A stretch of DNA of 14,288 nt. It comes from Desulfobacteraceae bacterium (GTDB taxonomy: Bacteria > Desulfobacterota > Desulfobulbia > Desulfobulbales > Desulfobulbaceae). The stretch spans positions 1 to 14,288 of the forward strand of contig JALHJD010000045.1 of assembly GCA_022837185.1 (NCBI GenBank), written 5' to 3'. A model generated the notes under the pieces. That model saw nothing but the letters and a program-made list of their open reading frames with translations, was not told the origin of the DNA and did not search any database. A program made the translations under genes and the position numbers. This document shows, piece after piece, positions 1-8,843 of the stretch; position 1 is the stretch's first letter; every line of letters begins with the position of its first letter.

Positions 1-78
1 ATTCCTTTTTACCGTTTCGCCCGCAGGCAGCTTAAAATAGTGAGGTTGTTTTTTTCGGATACAGCATCGTCTAACGGC

Positions 79-164
79 TGGTGCGAGAGGGGGGAGTTGA
101 ACCCCCACGCACGCAGTGCGCTAGATCCTAAGTCTAGTGCGTCTACCGGTTCCGCCACTCTCGC
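79..164 (-). tRNA. tRNA-Leu (anticodon UAG)
   Basis: Read on the minus strand, the segment folds as a class II (long variable arm) tRNA. The acceptor stem is GCGAGAG paired with CTCTCGC, followed by discriminator A and an encoded CCA at 79-81. The anticodon stem is CTAGA/TCTAG around loop CTTAGGA, giving anticodon UAG, which decodes CUN leucine codons. The variable arm is GCGCACTGCGTGC-like, and the T arm contains GGTTCAACTCC. The long variable arm and D-arm sequence fit tRNA-Leu. A promoter-like sequence lies just upstream, so it is probably transcribed independently of glyS. Confidence 0.96.
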
Positions 165-176
165 GCTAAACTGAAA

Positions 177-205
177 CAAATAACATCTGCGGCCGCATTC
201 GTCAA
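177..205 (-). promoter_or_regulatory. Probable sigma70 promoter of tRNA-Leu
   Basis: On the minus strand, TTGACG (200-205) and TATTTG (177-182) are separated by exactly 17 bp. The -10 box ends 12 bp before the mature tRNA 5' end, which suits a tRNA promoter. The -35 matches consensus at 5 of 6 positions, while the -10 is weak. Nothing else coding is seen between the end of glyS and the tRNA. Confidence 0.5.
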
Positions 206-407
206 GCAGTACCCGTGGGGACCGGAAATTTTTACAAAGAAATTCGGATAGTTGGAAAAAGACCGAGCAACGGAAAAGTACGGAGAGGCTGACCCGCCCC
301 GGGTTCTCGGGCCAACCGGATCATTTTCATCTTCTCCCGTCGTCCGGCGCAGTGCCGGGGTCTCGGCCGCCACGCCGATTATCGGTTTGTGCGGACGGGA
401 GCGGCGT

Positions 408-2492
408 TCAGGAGGCTCCCTCAAGATGCATCCTGGAAATATCGCCAACCCTGAGGACAAGCTGTCCGAGAGCCGTCAGCAGATTAAGACGGTTGCGGCG
501 GACGGCCTCGTCCTCGGTCATGACCATGACCTGGTCAAAAAACCTGTCCACCGGCTCCTTCATCTGCAGCATGACCGCAAGGGCCTGGTCATACTGCCGT
601 TTTTCCAGGAAGGGCGCGGCCGCCGACTTGACCGCGAGAAACGTCGAATGCAGTTCCTTTTCGGCGTCATCGGCCAACAACCGTTCATCAATGATTGTCT
701 CCCTGTTCTCCTTGATGATGTTTCTGATCCGCTTGAACGAACCGGCCAGAACCGTGAACTCCTCCCGGGCCCTGATGGCTTCAAGCCCCCGGACACGGGC
801 CATGCAGTCCGCCACATCATCAAAACCGACGGAGGTCGCCGCCGCCACGACCTCGGGCCTGGTTCCGGAAGCGATGACATCGTTCTCAAAACGGAGGCGG
901 ATGAAGTCCATTATCTGTTCCGCCGCGCCCGGGGCGATTTCCACAGAGGAGCGATACCCGTCGAGGGCCCGTCCAACCAGATCGGTCAGTGAGAGGTGCA
1001 CCCGGTGATGCAGCAGGATATGCAGCAGACCGAGGGCCTGCCTCCGGAGTCCGAAGGGATCGGTGGTCCCCGTCGGCTTTTCCCCGATGGCAAAGCATCC
1101 GGCCAGGGTGTCAAGCCGGTCGGCCATGCCGACAATGGCCCCGACCCGGCCGGCCGGCAGCTCCCCGCCGGCCCGGACAGGTTTGTAATGTTCATGAACG
1201 GCGTCGGCGACCTCCGCCGTTTCGTCGTCCAGGGAAGCGTACTCCCTGCCGATTATCCCCTGCAGGGAAGGAAATTCTCCCACCATTTCGGTTAACAGGT
1301 CGCATTTGGCCAGCATGGCCGCCCGGGCGACAGGTTCTTCGCGGGACGGATCAATCAGTCCGGCAATCCAGCGGGCCAGGGCCGCCACCCGTTCGGATTT
1401 TTCCAGCATTGTTCCCAGTCGATGGTGGAAGACGATGCCGGCCAGATCGGGATACCGGTCGCCCAGTTTTCGTTTTTTATCCTCGCGGAAAAAAAACAGG
1501 GCGTCCTCCAATCGTGCCCGGAGGACACGTTGATGCCCGCTCGCGGCCAGGTCGAGATCTTCGACCTGGGTGTTGTTCACCGCCACGAACAGGGGCAGCA
1601 GACCGCCGTCGCTCCCGGCCACCGGAAAATACTTCTGATGTTCGCGCATGGAGGTGATGAGCACTTCGCGGGGCAATTCAAGAAACCGGGCGTCAAAACG
1701 GCCGCATATCCCCCAGGGCATTTCAACGAGATTGGTCACCGTATCGATCAGTTCCTCGTCCAGGACGGGAACGGCTCCGGCCTCTCCGGACCGCTGCTCG
1801 ACCGCCGTCCTGACCTGCCGGACCACTGCCTCCCGCCGTTCTTCCGGTTCAACCAGGACCCGCCGCTCCCGGAGCAGATCGATATAGTGACGACAGCTCC
1901 CCACCCTGACGGGCTCCGGCGCCATGAACCGGTGCCCGCAGGTCACTGTTCCGGCCCGCAGGCCATCAATGGCCAGTTCCAGCGGTTCTCCGTCGTACAG
2001 CGCCAGCAGCCACTGAATGGGCCGGGCGAAGGTGATGGTTCCCTCGCCCCAGCGCATGGACTTGGGAAAGGGAATGGTTCGGATGAGGGTGGCCAGGAGA
2101 TCGGGCAGGAGGTCCCGGGTGTAGCGGCCCTTGACCTGTTCAACGGCCACCAGATATTCCCCCCTGGGCGTGACGGCGACCTTCAGCTCTTCAACGGCAA
2201 CACCCCGTGACCGGGCAAAACCCGCGGCCGCCCGGGTAGGATTCCCCGCTTCATCGAAACCAGCCTTTGCGGCGGGGCCGATGTGTTCAACGACCCGGTC
2301 AGGCTGCTTTTCCTGCAGATCGTACACCGCCATGGCGAGACGGCGCGGGGTGCCCATGGTCTTGATTTCTCCATGCACCAGCCCCAGCTCGCGAAAAAGG
2401 TTGCCGGCGTTTTCCCGGATAAACTGCAGCGCCGGCTGAATATATCCCGCCGGTATCTCCTCGGTTCCTATTTCAAAAAGCAATTCACTCAT
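408..2492 (-). CDS. glyS: Glycine--tRNA ligase beta subunit
   Basis: This is the beta subunit of the alpha2/beta2 glycyl-tRNA synthetase, which charges tRNA-Gly with glycine in the cytoplasm. The catalytic alpha subunit GlyQ is needed as partner. The product has 694 residues, close to the usual size of about 690. The N-terminus MSELLFEIGTEEIPAGYI is the family signature. The middle (about 330-480) carries the HD-like region with the family segments HHRLGTMLEKSERVAALA and PFGLRRQALGLL. The C-terminus holds the DALR-type anticodon-binding part (FDQVMVM...RRNRLNLL). Its ATG overlaps the stop of the FolE2-like gene upstream in an ATGA arrangement, so translation is probably coupled. glyQ, which often sits directly upstream, is not in this window. 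Confidence 0.97.
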   Translation of the reverse strand: MSELLFEIGTEEIPAGYIQPALQFIRENAGNLFRELGLVHGEIKTMGTPRRLAMAVYDLQEKQPDRVVEHIGPAAKAGFDEAGNPTRAAAGFARSRGVAVEELKVAVTPRGEYLVAVEQVKGRYTRDLLPDLLATLIRTIPFPKSMRWGEGTITFARPIQWLLALYDGEPLELAIDGLRAGTVTCGHRFMAPEPVRVGSCRHYIDLLRERRVLVEPEERREAVVRQVRTAVEQRSGEAGAVPVLDEELIDTVTNLVEMPWGICGRFDARFLELPREVLITSMREHQKYFPVAGSDGGLLPLFVAVNNTQVEDLDLAASGHQRVLRARLEDALFFFREDKKRKLGDRYPDLAGIVFHHRLGTMLEKSERVAALARWIAGLIDPSREEPVARAAMLAKCDLLTEMVGEFPSLQGIIGREYASLDDETAEVADAVHEHYKPVRAGGELPAGRVGAIVGMADRLDTLAGCFAIGEKPTGTTDPFGLRRQALGLLHILLHHRVHLSLTDLVGRALDGYRSSVEIAPGAAEQIMDFIRLRFENDVIASGTRPEVVAAATSVGFDDVADCMARVRGLEAIRAREEFTVLAGSFKRIRNIIKENRETIIDERLLADDAEKELHSTFLAVKSAAAPFLEKRQYDQALAVMLQMKEPVDRFFDQVMVMTEDEAVRRNRLNLLTALGQLVLRVGDISRMHLEGAS

Positions 2493-3229
2493 GATCGCGC
2501 GCTCTTTCCCTTCCCTTCAATGCCCGGCCTGCCTCCCCCTTCAAGGGAAGCAAAGGTCGCATACCCTGCCGCCAGATTTTCCACCACCACGTTGAACCAG
2601 GAAATCGCCGGATCACTTGCAATAACCCGGCCCAGGTTCCTGGTCATTGCCTCCACCGAACCGGGACGGTCAGAATCAGCCGTGATGCCCTGTTCGACCA
2701 AGCCGATCAGGTCCTCAATCCAGATAAACCTGTTGAACCGGACGCTCACCCTGACCGTTCCCCACCGGCCCAGCGAGCCGGGCAGAACCCCGGGTCGGCT
2801 CACCGCGGTCGGCGAAAAAACCGGCACTGTTATCTCCATCACCAGGTCGTCGGTCTCCTGGAGAGTGCCGTGCATCCTGCATTCAATGCGCTCCGTGCCA
2901 ATGGGGGACTGCCCGCGCTGGAGAAAATACGGAAACTGAATTTCCATGTGGGCCGCTTCGGCGTTGAGCCGGTCCTTCATCTCCTGCAGGATGCGATGAA
3001 AACTCTTCAGGTTGATCTCGCCGTGAAACCGGTTGAGAATTTCAATGAACCGGCTCATATGCGTTCCCTTGAAACGGTGCGGCAGGTTTACGTACATGTT
3101 GACCGTGGCCACTGTCTTCTGGATCCGTCTGGCCTTGTCCAGGACCGTGACCGGGTAGGATATCCTCCTGACGCCGACCTTGCGGATATTGATCCGTCGA
3201 TCGTCGCGTAAATTCTGGATGTCTTTCAT
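2489..3229 (-). CDS. FolE2-like protein (GTP cyclohydrolase IB family) lacking catalytic motifs
   Basis: The protein (246 residues from ATG 3229) follows the FolE2 (COG1469) pattern over its length. It has an MKDIQN start, KVGVRRISYPVTVLD at 17-31, LPHRFKGTHMSRF at 49-61, WIEDLIGLVE at 170-179 and ISWFNVVVEN at 209-218. From memory of the family, functional FolE2 has LCPCSKEIS..GAHNQR here. This protein has FSPTAVSRPG...PGSLGR at the same spacing (138-157), without Cys or His. The segment holding KRPDEKYVTE in the family is about 17 residues shorter (around 180-192), and the ESIHNH segment is AAGYAT. Metal and catalytic ligands are therefore absent, and conversion of GTP to dihydroneopterin triphosphate is unlikely. 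The neighbouring frames do not restore the motif. An upstream in-frame GTG (3265) would add 12 residues; ATG 3229 was chosen by family N-terminus. The stop overlaps the glyS start. Its role is unknown. Confidence 0.8.
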   Translation of the reverse strand: MKDIQNLRDDRRINIRKVGVRRISYPVTVLDKARRIQKTVATVNMYVNLPHRFKGTHMSRFIEILNRFHGEINLKSFHRILQEMKDRLNAEAAHMEIQFPYFLQRGQSPIGTERIECRMHGTLQETDDLVMEITVPVFSPTAVSRPGVLPGSLGRWGTVRVSVRFNRFIWIEDLIGLVEQGITADSDRPGSVEAMTRNLGRVIASDPAISWFNVVVENLAAGYATFASLEGGGRPGIEGKGKSARS

Positions 3230-3347
3230 GACAGGGAGCGGCAGCCGCCCGGAGATGGATAACACCCGTGCATCAACAAGCCCCCTCCAGCGGGCTCCCG
3301 CAGCCGCCCCGGGAACCGGGAAGCCTGCCGGCGCGTCTTTTCCGTGC

Positions 3348-3704
3348 TTATTCCAGGTGCTTGCGGACGGCGTTTTTCAGCTCATCCATGTTGGCGGACT
3401 TGACAATGTACTCTTCCGATGCCCAGGAGCCGAAATCCTGCTTATACTCCTGATAGGCGGAGCTGAGGATTACCGGAAGATTGGGGTTGATCTCCTTCAT
3501 GCGGCGCAGCACTTCAATGCCGTTCATGCCGGGCATATTGATGTCAAGAATGACCAGGTCGGGAGGCTCCTGGCTGAACTTTTCCAGGGCCTCTTCGCCG
3601 TTGTAGGCGGCAATCACTTCATACCCATCCTCTTCGAACTCCTCCCGGTACAACAGTTGAATGCCTTCCTCGTCATCAACCAGAAGTATGCGTTTCCTGT
3701 CCAA
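3348..3704 (-). CDS. Single-domain response regulator (CheY-like receiver)
   Basis: This is a 118-residue stand-alone receiver domain with no output domain. The acidic pair is D10-D11, the predicted phosphoacceptor is D54 in VILDINMPGMNG, the conserved Ser/Thr is S82 and the conserved lysine is K102. All catalytic receiver residues are present, so it should accept phosphate from a histidine kinase or phosphotransfer protein. The kinase is not encoded nearby. The start is TTG, supported by a strong AGGAGGG ribosome-binding site 5 nt upstream. The galT stop is only 9 bp upstream, and the FolE2-like gene follows about 120 bp downstream. Without an output domain, it probably acts by protein-protein contact or in a phosphorelay; the target is unknown. 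Confidence 0.93.
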   Translation of the reverse strand: MDRKRILLVDDEEGIQLLYREEFEEDGYEVIAAYNGEEALEKFSQEPPDLVILDINMPGMNGIEVLRRMKEINPNLPVILSSAYQEYKQDFGSWASEEYIVKSANMDELKNAVRKHLE

Positions 3705-3713
3705 ATGTCCCTC

Positions 3714-4712
3714 CTATAATGCTTCCCGCAGATACTTGCACGTATCCTCCGGCGGCATTGGGTTGATATAGAAACCCGAGCCCCACTCAAAACCCGCTAT
3801 GCTGGTCAGCTTGGGCACTATTTCAAAGTGCCAGTGATAGTGTTCCAGGGGAGCTGATCGCAGGGGCTGGGTATGCAGAACGAAATTGTACGGTACGTTG
3901 GGGATGCACGCGTCCAGACGCCGCATGCTTTCAGAGAAAATATTTACCAGACGTTCGAGGGATTCCTCCGACTGATCCGTATAGGACGAACTGTGCTGCT
4001 TGGGAAGTATCCACATCTCAAAAGGCGAACGGGGAGCGAAGGGCGTCAGGCAGACAAACCTGTCGTTCTGGCAGACCAGGCGGATATCCTGCTGCAGCTC
4101 CTGGCGGATGATGTCGCAGTAGATGCACCTGTCTTTGTACTTGTAATAGGACAGGGTCCCCTCCAGTTCCGAGGTGACCATGCGCGGCAGGATCGGCAGG
4201 GCGACCAGCTGCGAGTGCGGATGCTCAAGCGAGGCGCCGGCGGCGCGGCCGTAATTTTTGAAAACCATCACGTACAGGAATCGGGGGTCCCGGGAAAGAT
4301 CGAGAATGCGGTTCTTGAATGCCTTGAAGACCAGAATCATCTGTTCGGGGGGAAGATAGACGAAGCGGTCCTCATGCCCCGGGCTCTCAACGACGACTTC
4401 ATGGGCGCCGATGCCGTTCATCCGGTCGTAAAGCCCCTCGCCTTCTTTCAGCAGTTCGCCTTCGATGACAAGGGCCGGAAACTTGTTGGGAACGACCCGT
4501 AACTGCCAGCCGGCGGAATTGGGGGGCAAGCCGGGTTCCCTGCCCAGGACCATGACCTCACTGGGAGTGGTCTTTTCATTGCCCGGGCAAAGGGGGCAGA
4601 AGCCTCCAGTCGATTTGAACTCTTCAATGACAAAATCTGTCGGCCGCTGGCTGCGCTCCTTGGAGATGATGATCCAGCGTCCGAGGATCGGATCTTTTCG
4701 TAATTCGGGCAT
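3714..4712 (-). CDS. galT: Galactose-1-phosphate uridylyltransferase
   Basis: This HIT-superfamily nucleotidyltransferase of the Leloir pathway exchanges UMP between UDP-glucose and galactose-1-phosphate. It has 332 residues, about normal length. The active site ASLEHPHSQ is visible at 160-168, with H166 as the UMP-accepting nucleophile by family position. Zinc-site cysteines C39 and C42 (GFCPLCPG) are present, as are a second CxxC pair (C196, C199) and the C-terminal EHYHWHFEIVP. The N-terminus RKDPILGRWIIIS is typical. The ATG lies 6 bp after the dksA stop, with AGGTAG overlapping that stop as a weak ribosome-binding site. No galE or galK is in view, so it may serve sugar-nucleotide or polysaccharide supply rather than galactose catabolism (inference). 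The bacterial family also contains related ADP-glucose/UDP-sugar pyrophosphorylases that sequence reading alone cannot exclude. Confidence 0.9.
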   Translation of the reverse strand: MPELRKDPILGRWIIISKERSQRPTDFVIEEFKSTGGFCPLCPGNEKTTPSEVMVLGREPGLPPNSAGWQLRVVPNKFPALVIEGELLKEGEGLYDRMNGIGAHEVVVESPGHEDRFVYLPPEQMILVFKAFKNRILDLSRDPRFLYVMVFKNYGRAAGASLEHPHSQLVALPILPRMVTSELEGTLSYYKYKDRCIYCDIIRQELQQDIRLVCQNDRFVCLTPFAPRSPFEMWILPKQHSSSYTDQSEESLERLVNIFSESMRRLDACIPNVPYNFVLHTQPLRSAPLEHYHWHFEIVPKLTSIAGFEWGSGFYINPMPPEDTCKYLREAL

Positions 4713-4718
4713 GGCAAG

Positions 4719-5081
4719 CTACCTGCCCTGCGCTTTTTCGCGCTGTTCCTGTTTTGTCTTGCAGTCTATGCAGTATTTTGCCACCGGGCGGGCTTCAAGC
4801 CTCTTCTCGGCAATATCCTCGCCGCAGCTATCGCAGATCCCATAGGTGCCCTCATCGATGCGGGCCAGGGCCTCCTCGATCTTGTTCATCAGCTTCCGCT
4901 CCCGGTCCCTGATCCGCAGCTCGAAGTTCCTGTCAGATTCCACCGTCGCCCTGTCATTGGGATCCGGGATGTTTCCGGTCTGGGTGGTCATGTCGGTGAG
5001 CGTCTGCTCAACATCACTGATAATTTTCGCCCTCATCTCTTCAAGCTGTGCCTTGAATTTCTTGAGCTGCTCGTCATTCAT
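4719..5081 (-). CDS. dksA: RNA polymerase-binding transcription factor DksA
   Basis: This is a 120-residue DksA/TraR-family protein. It enters the RNA polymerase secondary channel and, with ppGpp, reshapes initiation at rRNA and amino-acid promoters. The coiled-coil region spans about 1-75 with the tip motif DPNDRA (D40, D43, A45), the DxxDxA signature of functional DksA. The C-terminal zinc finger has C83-C86 and C104-C107 (CDSCG, YCIDC). RIRDRERKL and RLEARP are near-identical to classical DksA. The open frame extends 39 codons upstream, but ATG 5081 fits the family, has GGAG 8 nt upstream and avoids overlap with moaC. It is shorter than the 151-residue E. coli protein at the N-terminus only. 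It shares an operon with rpoZ, the other ppGpp-linked polymerase partner. Confidence 0.94.
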   Translation of the reverse strand: MNDEQLKKFKAQLEEMRAKIISDVEQTLTDMTTQTGNIPDPNDRATVESDRNFELRIRDRERKLMNKIEEALARIDEGTYGICDSCGEDIAEKRLEARPVAKYCIDCKTKQEQREKAQGR

Positions 5082-5103
5082 ATCATTCTCCGCTCTGCAG
5101 ATA

Positions 5104-5622
5104 CTATCCGCCTGTCTTTGTTCCCTGTTTCTGTTGCTGTTCCCTGACATACTTTCCGCTTTTCCCGCCGCTTTTTTCCAGCAGCCGGATATCGGCAATC
5201 ACCATGTTTTTATCCACCGCCTTGCACATGTCATACAAGGTCAGGGCCGCAACGGCAACGGCTGTCAGAGCCTCCATTTCAACTCCGGTCCTGCCGTTGA
5301 TGCCCACCGTGGCCCGAATGGCAACGGAACGGCCGTCCTCCTCAAAAGAAAAATCAATATCCACCCTGTTCACCGCCAGCGGGTGGCAGAGGGGAATCAG
5401 ACTGTCAACTTTTTTGGCCGCCATTATGCCCGCGATCCGGGCGACTCCGAGCGCATCACCCTTGGCGGCCCGCCCTTCCCGAACCATGCGCCAGGTTTCC
5501 GGCGCCATAATCACTCTGCCGGCGGCAACGGCCAGCCGACTGGTGGTGTCTTTCCCGCTTATGTCGACCATCCGGGCATTACCGGCAGCGTCAAAATGGG
5601 TGAATTCCTGCTGCTCCCTCAT
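5104..5622 (-). CDS. moaC: Cyclic pyranopterin monophosphate synthase
   Basis: MoaC converts 3',8-cyclo-7,8-dihydro-GTP (made by MoaA) to cyclic pyranopterin monophosphate, the second step of molybdenum cofactor synthesis. The product has 172 residues. Family landmarks are [13 protein letters not shown] at 17-29, KGDALG with K54, IPLCHPL with H80, [10 protein letters not shown] at 113-122 and YDMCKAVDK with D131 and K134. These match the known active-site Lys/His/Asp/Lys set of E. coli MoaC with an offset of three. The last 15 residues form a variable polar tail rich in Gln and Lys. The ATG lies 3 bp after the dnaJ stop, so translation is probably coupled. No other moa or moe gene is in the window. 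Confidence 0.96.
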   Translation of the reverse strand: MREQQEFTHFDAAGNARMVDISGKDTTSRLAVAAGRVIMAPETWRMVREGRAAKGDALGVARIAGIMAAKKVDSLIPLCHPLAVNRVDIDFSFEEDGRSVAIRATVGINGRTGVEMEALTAVAVAALTLYDMCKAVDKNMVIADIRLLEKSGGKSGKYVREQQQKQGTKTGG

Positions 5623-5625
5623 TGG

Positions 5626-6777
5626 TTACGCATCTCCGGCATGCTGCTTTTTGTCGGTCTGGGAAAAGTGACTGTGAAAGAGACGGGAAAAAAAACCCTC
5701 CTCCTGGCTCTCGCTGCTCTGTTCGGCAAATTCCCTGAGCAGGGTTTTCTGCTGTTTGGTGAGTTTAGTGGGAGTTTGCACCTGCACCTCGACGATCATG
5801 TCTCCAGGACTTTTGCCCCGCAATCCCGCGACTCCCTGATGCTTCAGGGTAAAGTGCTCACCGGGCTGGGTGCCGGCGGGGATTTTCAGCTTGGCGCTCC
5901 CGTGGATGGTCGGCACCTCAACCTCGCATCCCAGGGCGGCCTTGACCATGGAAACGGGGTAGCGGAGATAGATGTTCTGCCCCTCGCGTTGAAAATATTC
6001 ATGGGGCCGGACATAAATAACAACATACAGGTCGCCGGACGGTCCGCCCCGGCGTCCCCCTTCCCCTTCACCCCGCAGGCGCATCCTGGCTCCGGTATCA
6101 ACCCCGGCCGGAATCTTGATGGACACCCTCTTGGTCTTGTTGACCAGCCCCTGGCCGTGACAATCATTGCAGGGATCAGTGATGATCTGGCCCGAGCCGC
6201 CGCACTGGGGACAGGTTGAGCTGACCTGAAAAAAACCCTGGGAACGGATGACCTGGCCCCGGCCGTGACAGGTAGGGCACATCTGGGGTTTATACCCGGG
6301 ACGCAGTCCGCTTCCTTCGCAGGTCCAGCATGTTTCCCGCTTGGTCAGTTCAACTTCGCGGGTAACGCCATGCACCGCGTCCATGAAGGAGATTTCCATG
6401 TCATAGCGCAGGTCGTCACCGGGAATCGGCCCATTGGGATTGCGCTGCCGGCTGCGGCCGCCGAACCCGAAGAGATCACCGAACAGATCGTTGATGCTAG
6501 AAAAAATATCATCGGCGGTGCCCGGCCCCCTGTACCCCGTGTTCTTCAGCCCCTGATGTCCATAGGCGTCGTATATCCTTCTTTTCTGGACGTCACTGAG
6601 AACTTCATACGCCTCCGCCGCTTCCTTGAACTTGGCTTCGGCTTCGCCGTCACCGGGGTTACGGTCGGGATGGTACTTCATGGCCAGCTTCCGGTAGGCC
6701 TTCTTGATCTCATCCATACCGGCTTCCCTGGGCACGCCAAGAACTTCGTAATAATCCCTGCTCATCTTCTCGGACAT
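5626..6777 (-). CDS. dnaJ: Chaperone protein DnaJ (type I Hsp40)
   Basis: This co-chaperone delivers unfolded clients to DnaK and stimulates its ATPase. The 383 residues show all type I domains in order. They are a J domain with HPD at 36-38, a short Phe/Gly linker about 85-120 (less glycine-rich than usual), four CxxCxGxG zinc repeats starting at C150, C167, C189 and C203, and the C-terminal substrate-binding domains with [19 protein letters not shown] and [18 protein letters not shown]. The first ATG gives [15 protein letters not shown]. The internal ATG at 6765 would give the commoner [11 protein letters not shown] start, and the ribosome-binding site does not decide clearly. No dnaK or grpE is nearby, so this is a dnaJ copy inside the purA-glyS operon. 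Whether another copy exists cannot be seen. Confidence 0.96.
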   Translation of the reverse strand: MSEKMSRDYYEVLGVPREAGMDEIKKAYRKLAMKYHPDRNPGDGEAEAKFKEAAEAYEVLSDVQKRRIYDAYGHQGLKNTGYRGPGTADDIFSSINDLFGDLFGFGGRSRQRNPNGPIPGDDLRYDMEISFMDAVHGVTREVELTKRETCWTCEGSGLRPGYKPQMCPTCHGRGQVIRSQGFFQVSSTCPQCGGSGQIITDPCNDCHGQGLVNKTKRVSIKIPAGVDTGARMRLRGEGEGGRRGGPSGDLYVVIYVRPHEYFQREGQNIYLRYPVSMVKAALGCEVEVPTIHGSAKLKIPAGTQPGEHFTLKHQGVAGLRGKSPGDMIVEVQVQTPTKLTKQQKTLLREFAEQSSESQEEGFFSRLFHSHFSQTDKKQHAGDA

Positions 6778-6824
6778 CTATGGCAAAAATTTGTTCCCTT
6801 CCTGAAAATGGGATTCAGGGGGAA

Positions 6825-7103
6825 TCAGTCCTCGTCTTCATGGGGGCGTTCGGCTTCCGCGGCCTCGGCGGCTGCGGCGGCTCCAGCCTTGCGGGACTTC
6901 GGCAGTTCGTGAATGTTGTCAAAAGTCACCTTGCCGGCGGCTATTTCACGGAGAGTCATAACGATCTCCTTGTTTTTGCCCTTGACCAGAAAGGGTTCGC
7001 CTTCGCGATGCTGACGTATGCGTTCAACAGCAAGGTGCACCAGGGCAAAACGGTTGTCGTCACCCACCTGGGCGAGACAATCTTCAACAGTTATACGCGC
7101 CAT
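6825..7103 (-). CDS. rpoZ: DNA-directed RNA polymerase omega subunit
   Basis: Omega binds the beta' C-terminal region, aids polymerase assembly and, in proteobacteria, forms part of ppGpp site 1. The 92-residue product starts [13 protein letters not shown] and continues with [15 protein letters not shown], the conserved core. It then has [14 protein letters not shown] in the second conserved helix region and an alanine/acidic tail (about 73-92) typical of variable omega C-termini. A strong GGAGG lies 9 nt before the ATG. purA is about 87 bp upstream and dnaJ 47 bp downstream, all on the same strand. Confidence 0.94.
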   Translation of the reverse strand: MARITVEDCLAQVGDDNRFALVHLAVERIRQHREGEPFLVKGKNKEIVMTLREIAAGKVTFDNIHELPKSRKAGAAAAAEAAEAERPHEDED

Positions 7104-7190
7104 AATCCAATACCTCCATTGGTCAAAAATCTTATCCTGCAGTCATTTGTCCCCGCCGGTTCACTTCCGGAAGGCAGAAAGGATGCCCGG

Positions 7191-8569
<1,379 letters not shown>

Positions 8570-8582
8570 CTTAAACCGAATA

Positions 8583-8611
8583 AATATAGCTGACGGGGTT
8601 TAAAAAGTCAA
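8583..8611 (-). promoter_or_regulatory. Probable sigma70 promoter of the purA operon
   Basis: On the minus strand, TTGACT (8611-8606) and TATATT (8588-8583) are separated by 17 bp. Both boxes match consensus at 5 of 6 positions. Predicted transcription starts near 8576, giving a leader of about 78 nt that contains the terminator-like hairpin. Confidence 0.7.
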
Positions 8612-8748
8612 ACATTGCTGTTCGAGATGGGGAGAAAACAGGGATTGCTCCGCCGGAAAGGGTACCAGGGGCGAAGCATCGCCGGGCGGGAAAAGCAGGA
8701 TGAACATGCTTCCGGCCTCTTGATTTTCCAGCGGGATGACGATATTTT

Positions 8749-8776
8749 TTCACTTTTTTCCCAAACAGGATATACT
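8749..8776 (+). promoter_or_regulatory. Candidate promoter of terC
   Basis: TTCACT (8749-8754) and TATACT (8771-8776) are spaced by 16 bp on the plus strand, in a locally T-rich stretch. The start site would be near 8783, about 60 nt before terC. The -10 is good and the -35 is only fair. It is divergent from the purA promoter, with about 135 bp of apparently non-coding sequence between them. Confidence 0.5.
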
Positions 8777-8790
8777 CCCGTGCACCCGCG

Positions 8791-8827
8791 TCCGGAGAAT
8801 ACCCTCCGGAGGCGCAGACTAACCTCC
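8791..8827 (+). promoter_or_regulatory. Alternative hairpins in the terC leader
   Basis: TCCGGAG (8791-8797) and CTCCGGA (8804-8810) form a perfect 7-bp stem with loop AATACC. GGAGG (8808-8812), which overlaps the 3' arm of that stem, can instead pair with CCTCC (8823-8827). The two stems exclude each other and lie just before the terC ribosome-binding site (AAGGGA, 8831-8836). No recognised riboswitch consensus is seen. Confidence 0.35.
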
Positions 8828-8843
8828 GCCAAGGGAACAGCGC

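Noticed and set aside
1..78. A gene or clear terminator downstream of tRNA-Leu
   Set aside because: Only a short T-run on the plus strand and no stable stem followed by a U-tract on the tRNA strand; there is no start-supported frame within this short edge segment.
2489..3229. A functional GTP cyclohydrolase FolE2
   Set aside because: The scaffold matches, but the Cys/His/Glu residues needed for metal binding and catalysis are missing, and neither alternative frame restores them.
4846..6219. Long plus-strand open frame (457 codons) opposite dksA, moaC and dnaJ
   Set aside because: It is fully antisense to three well-recognised genes, its translation has no recognisable domain, and GC-rich codon bias explains the lack of stops.
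8777..8843. yybP-ykoY manganese riboswitch before terC
   Set aside because: The leader is too short and I do not see the conserved internal-loop sequences of that class.
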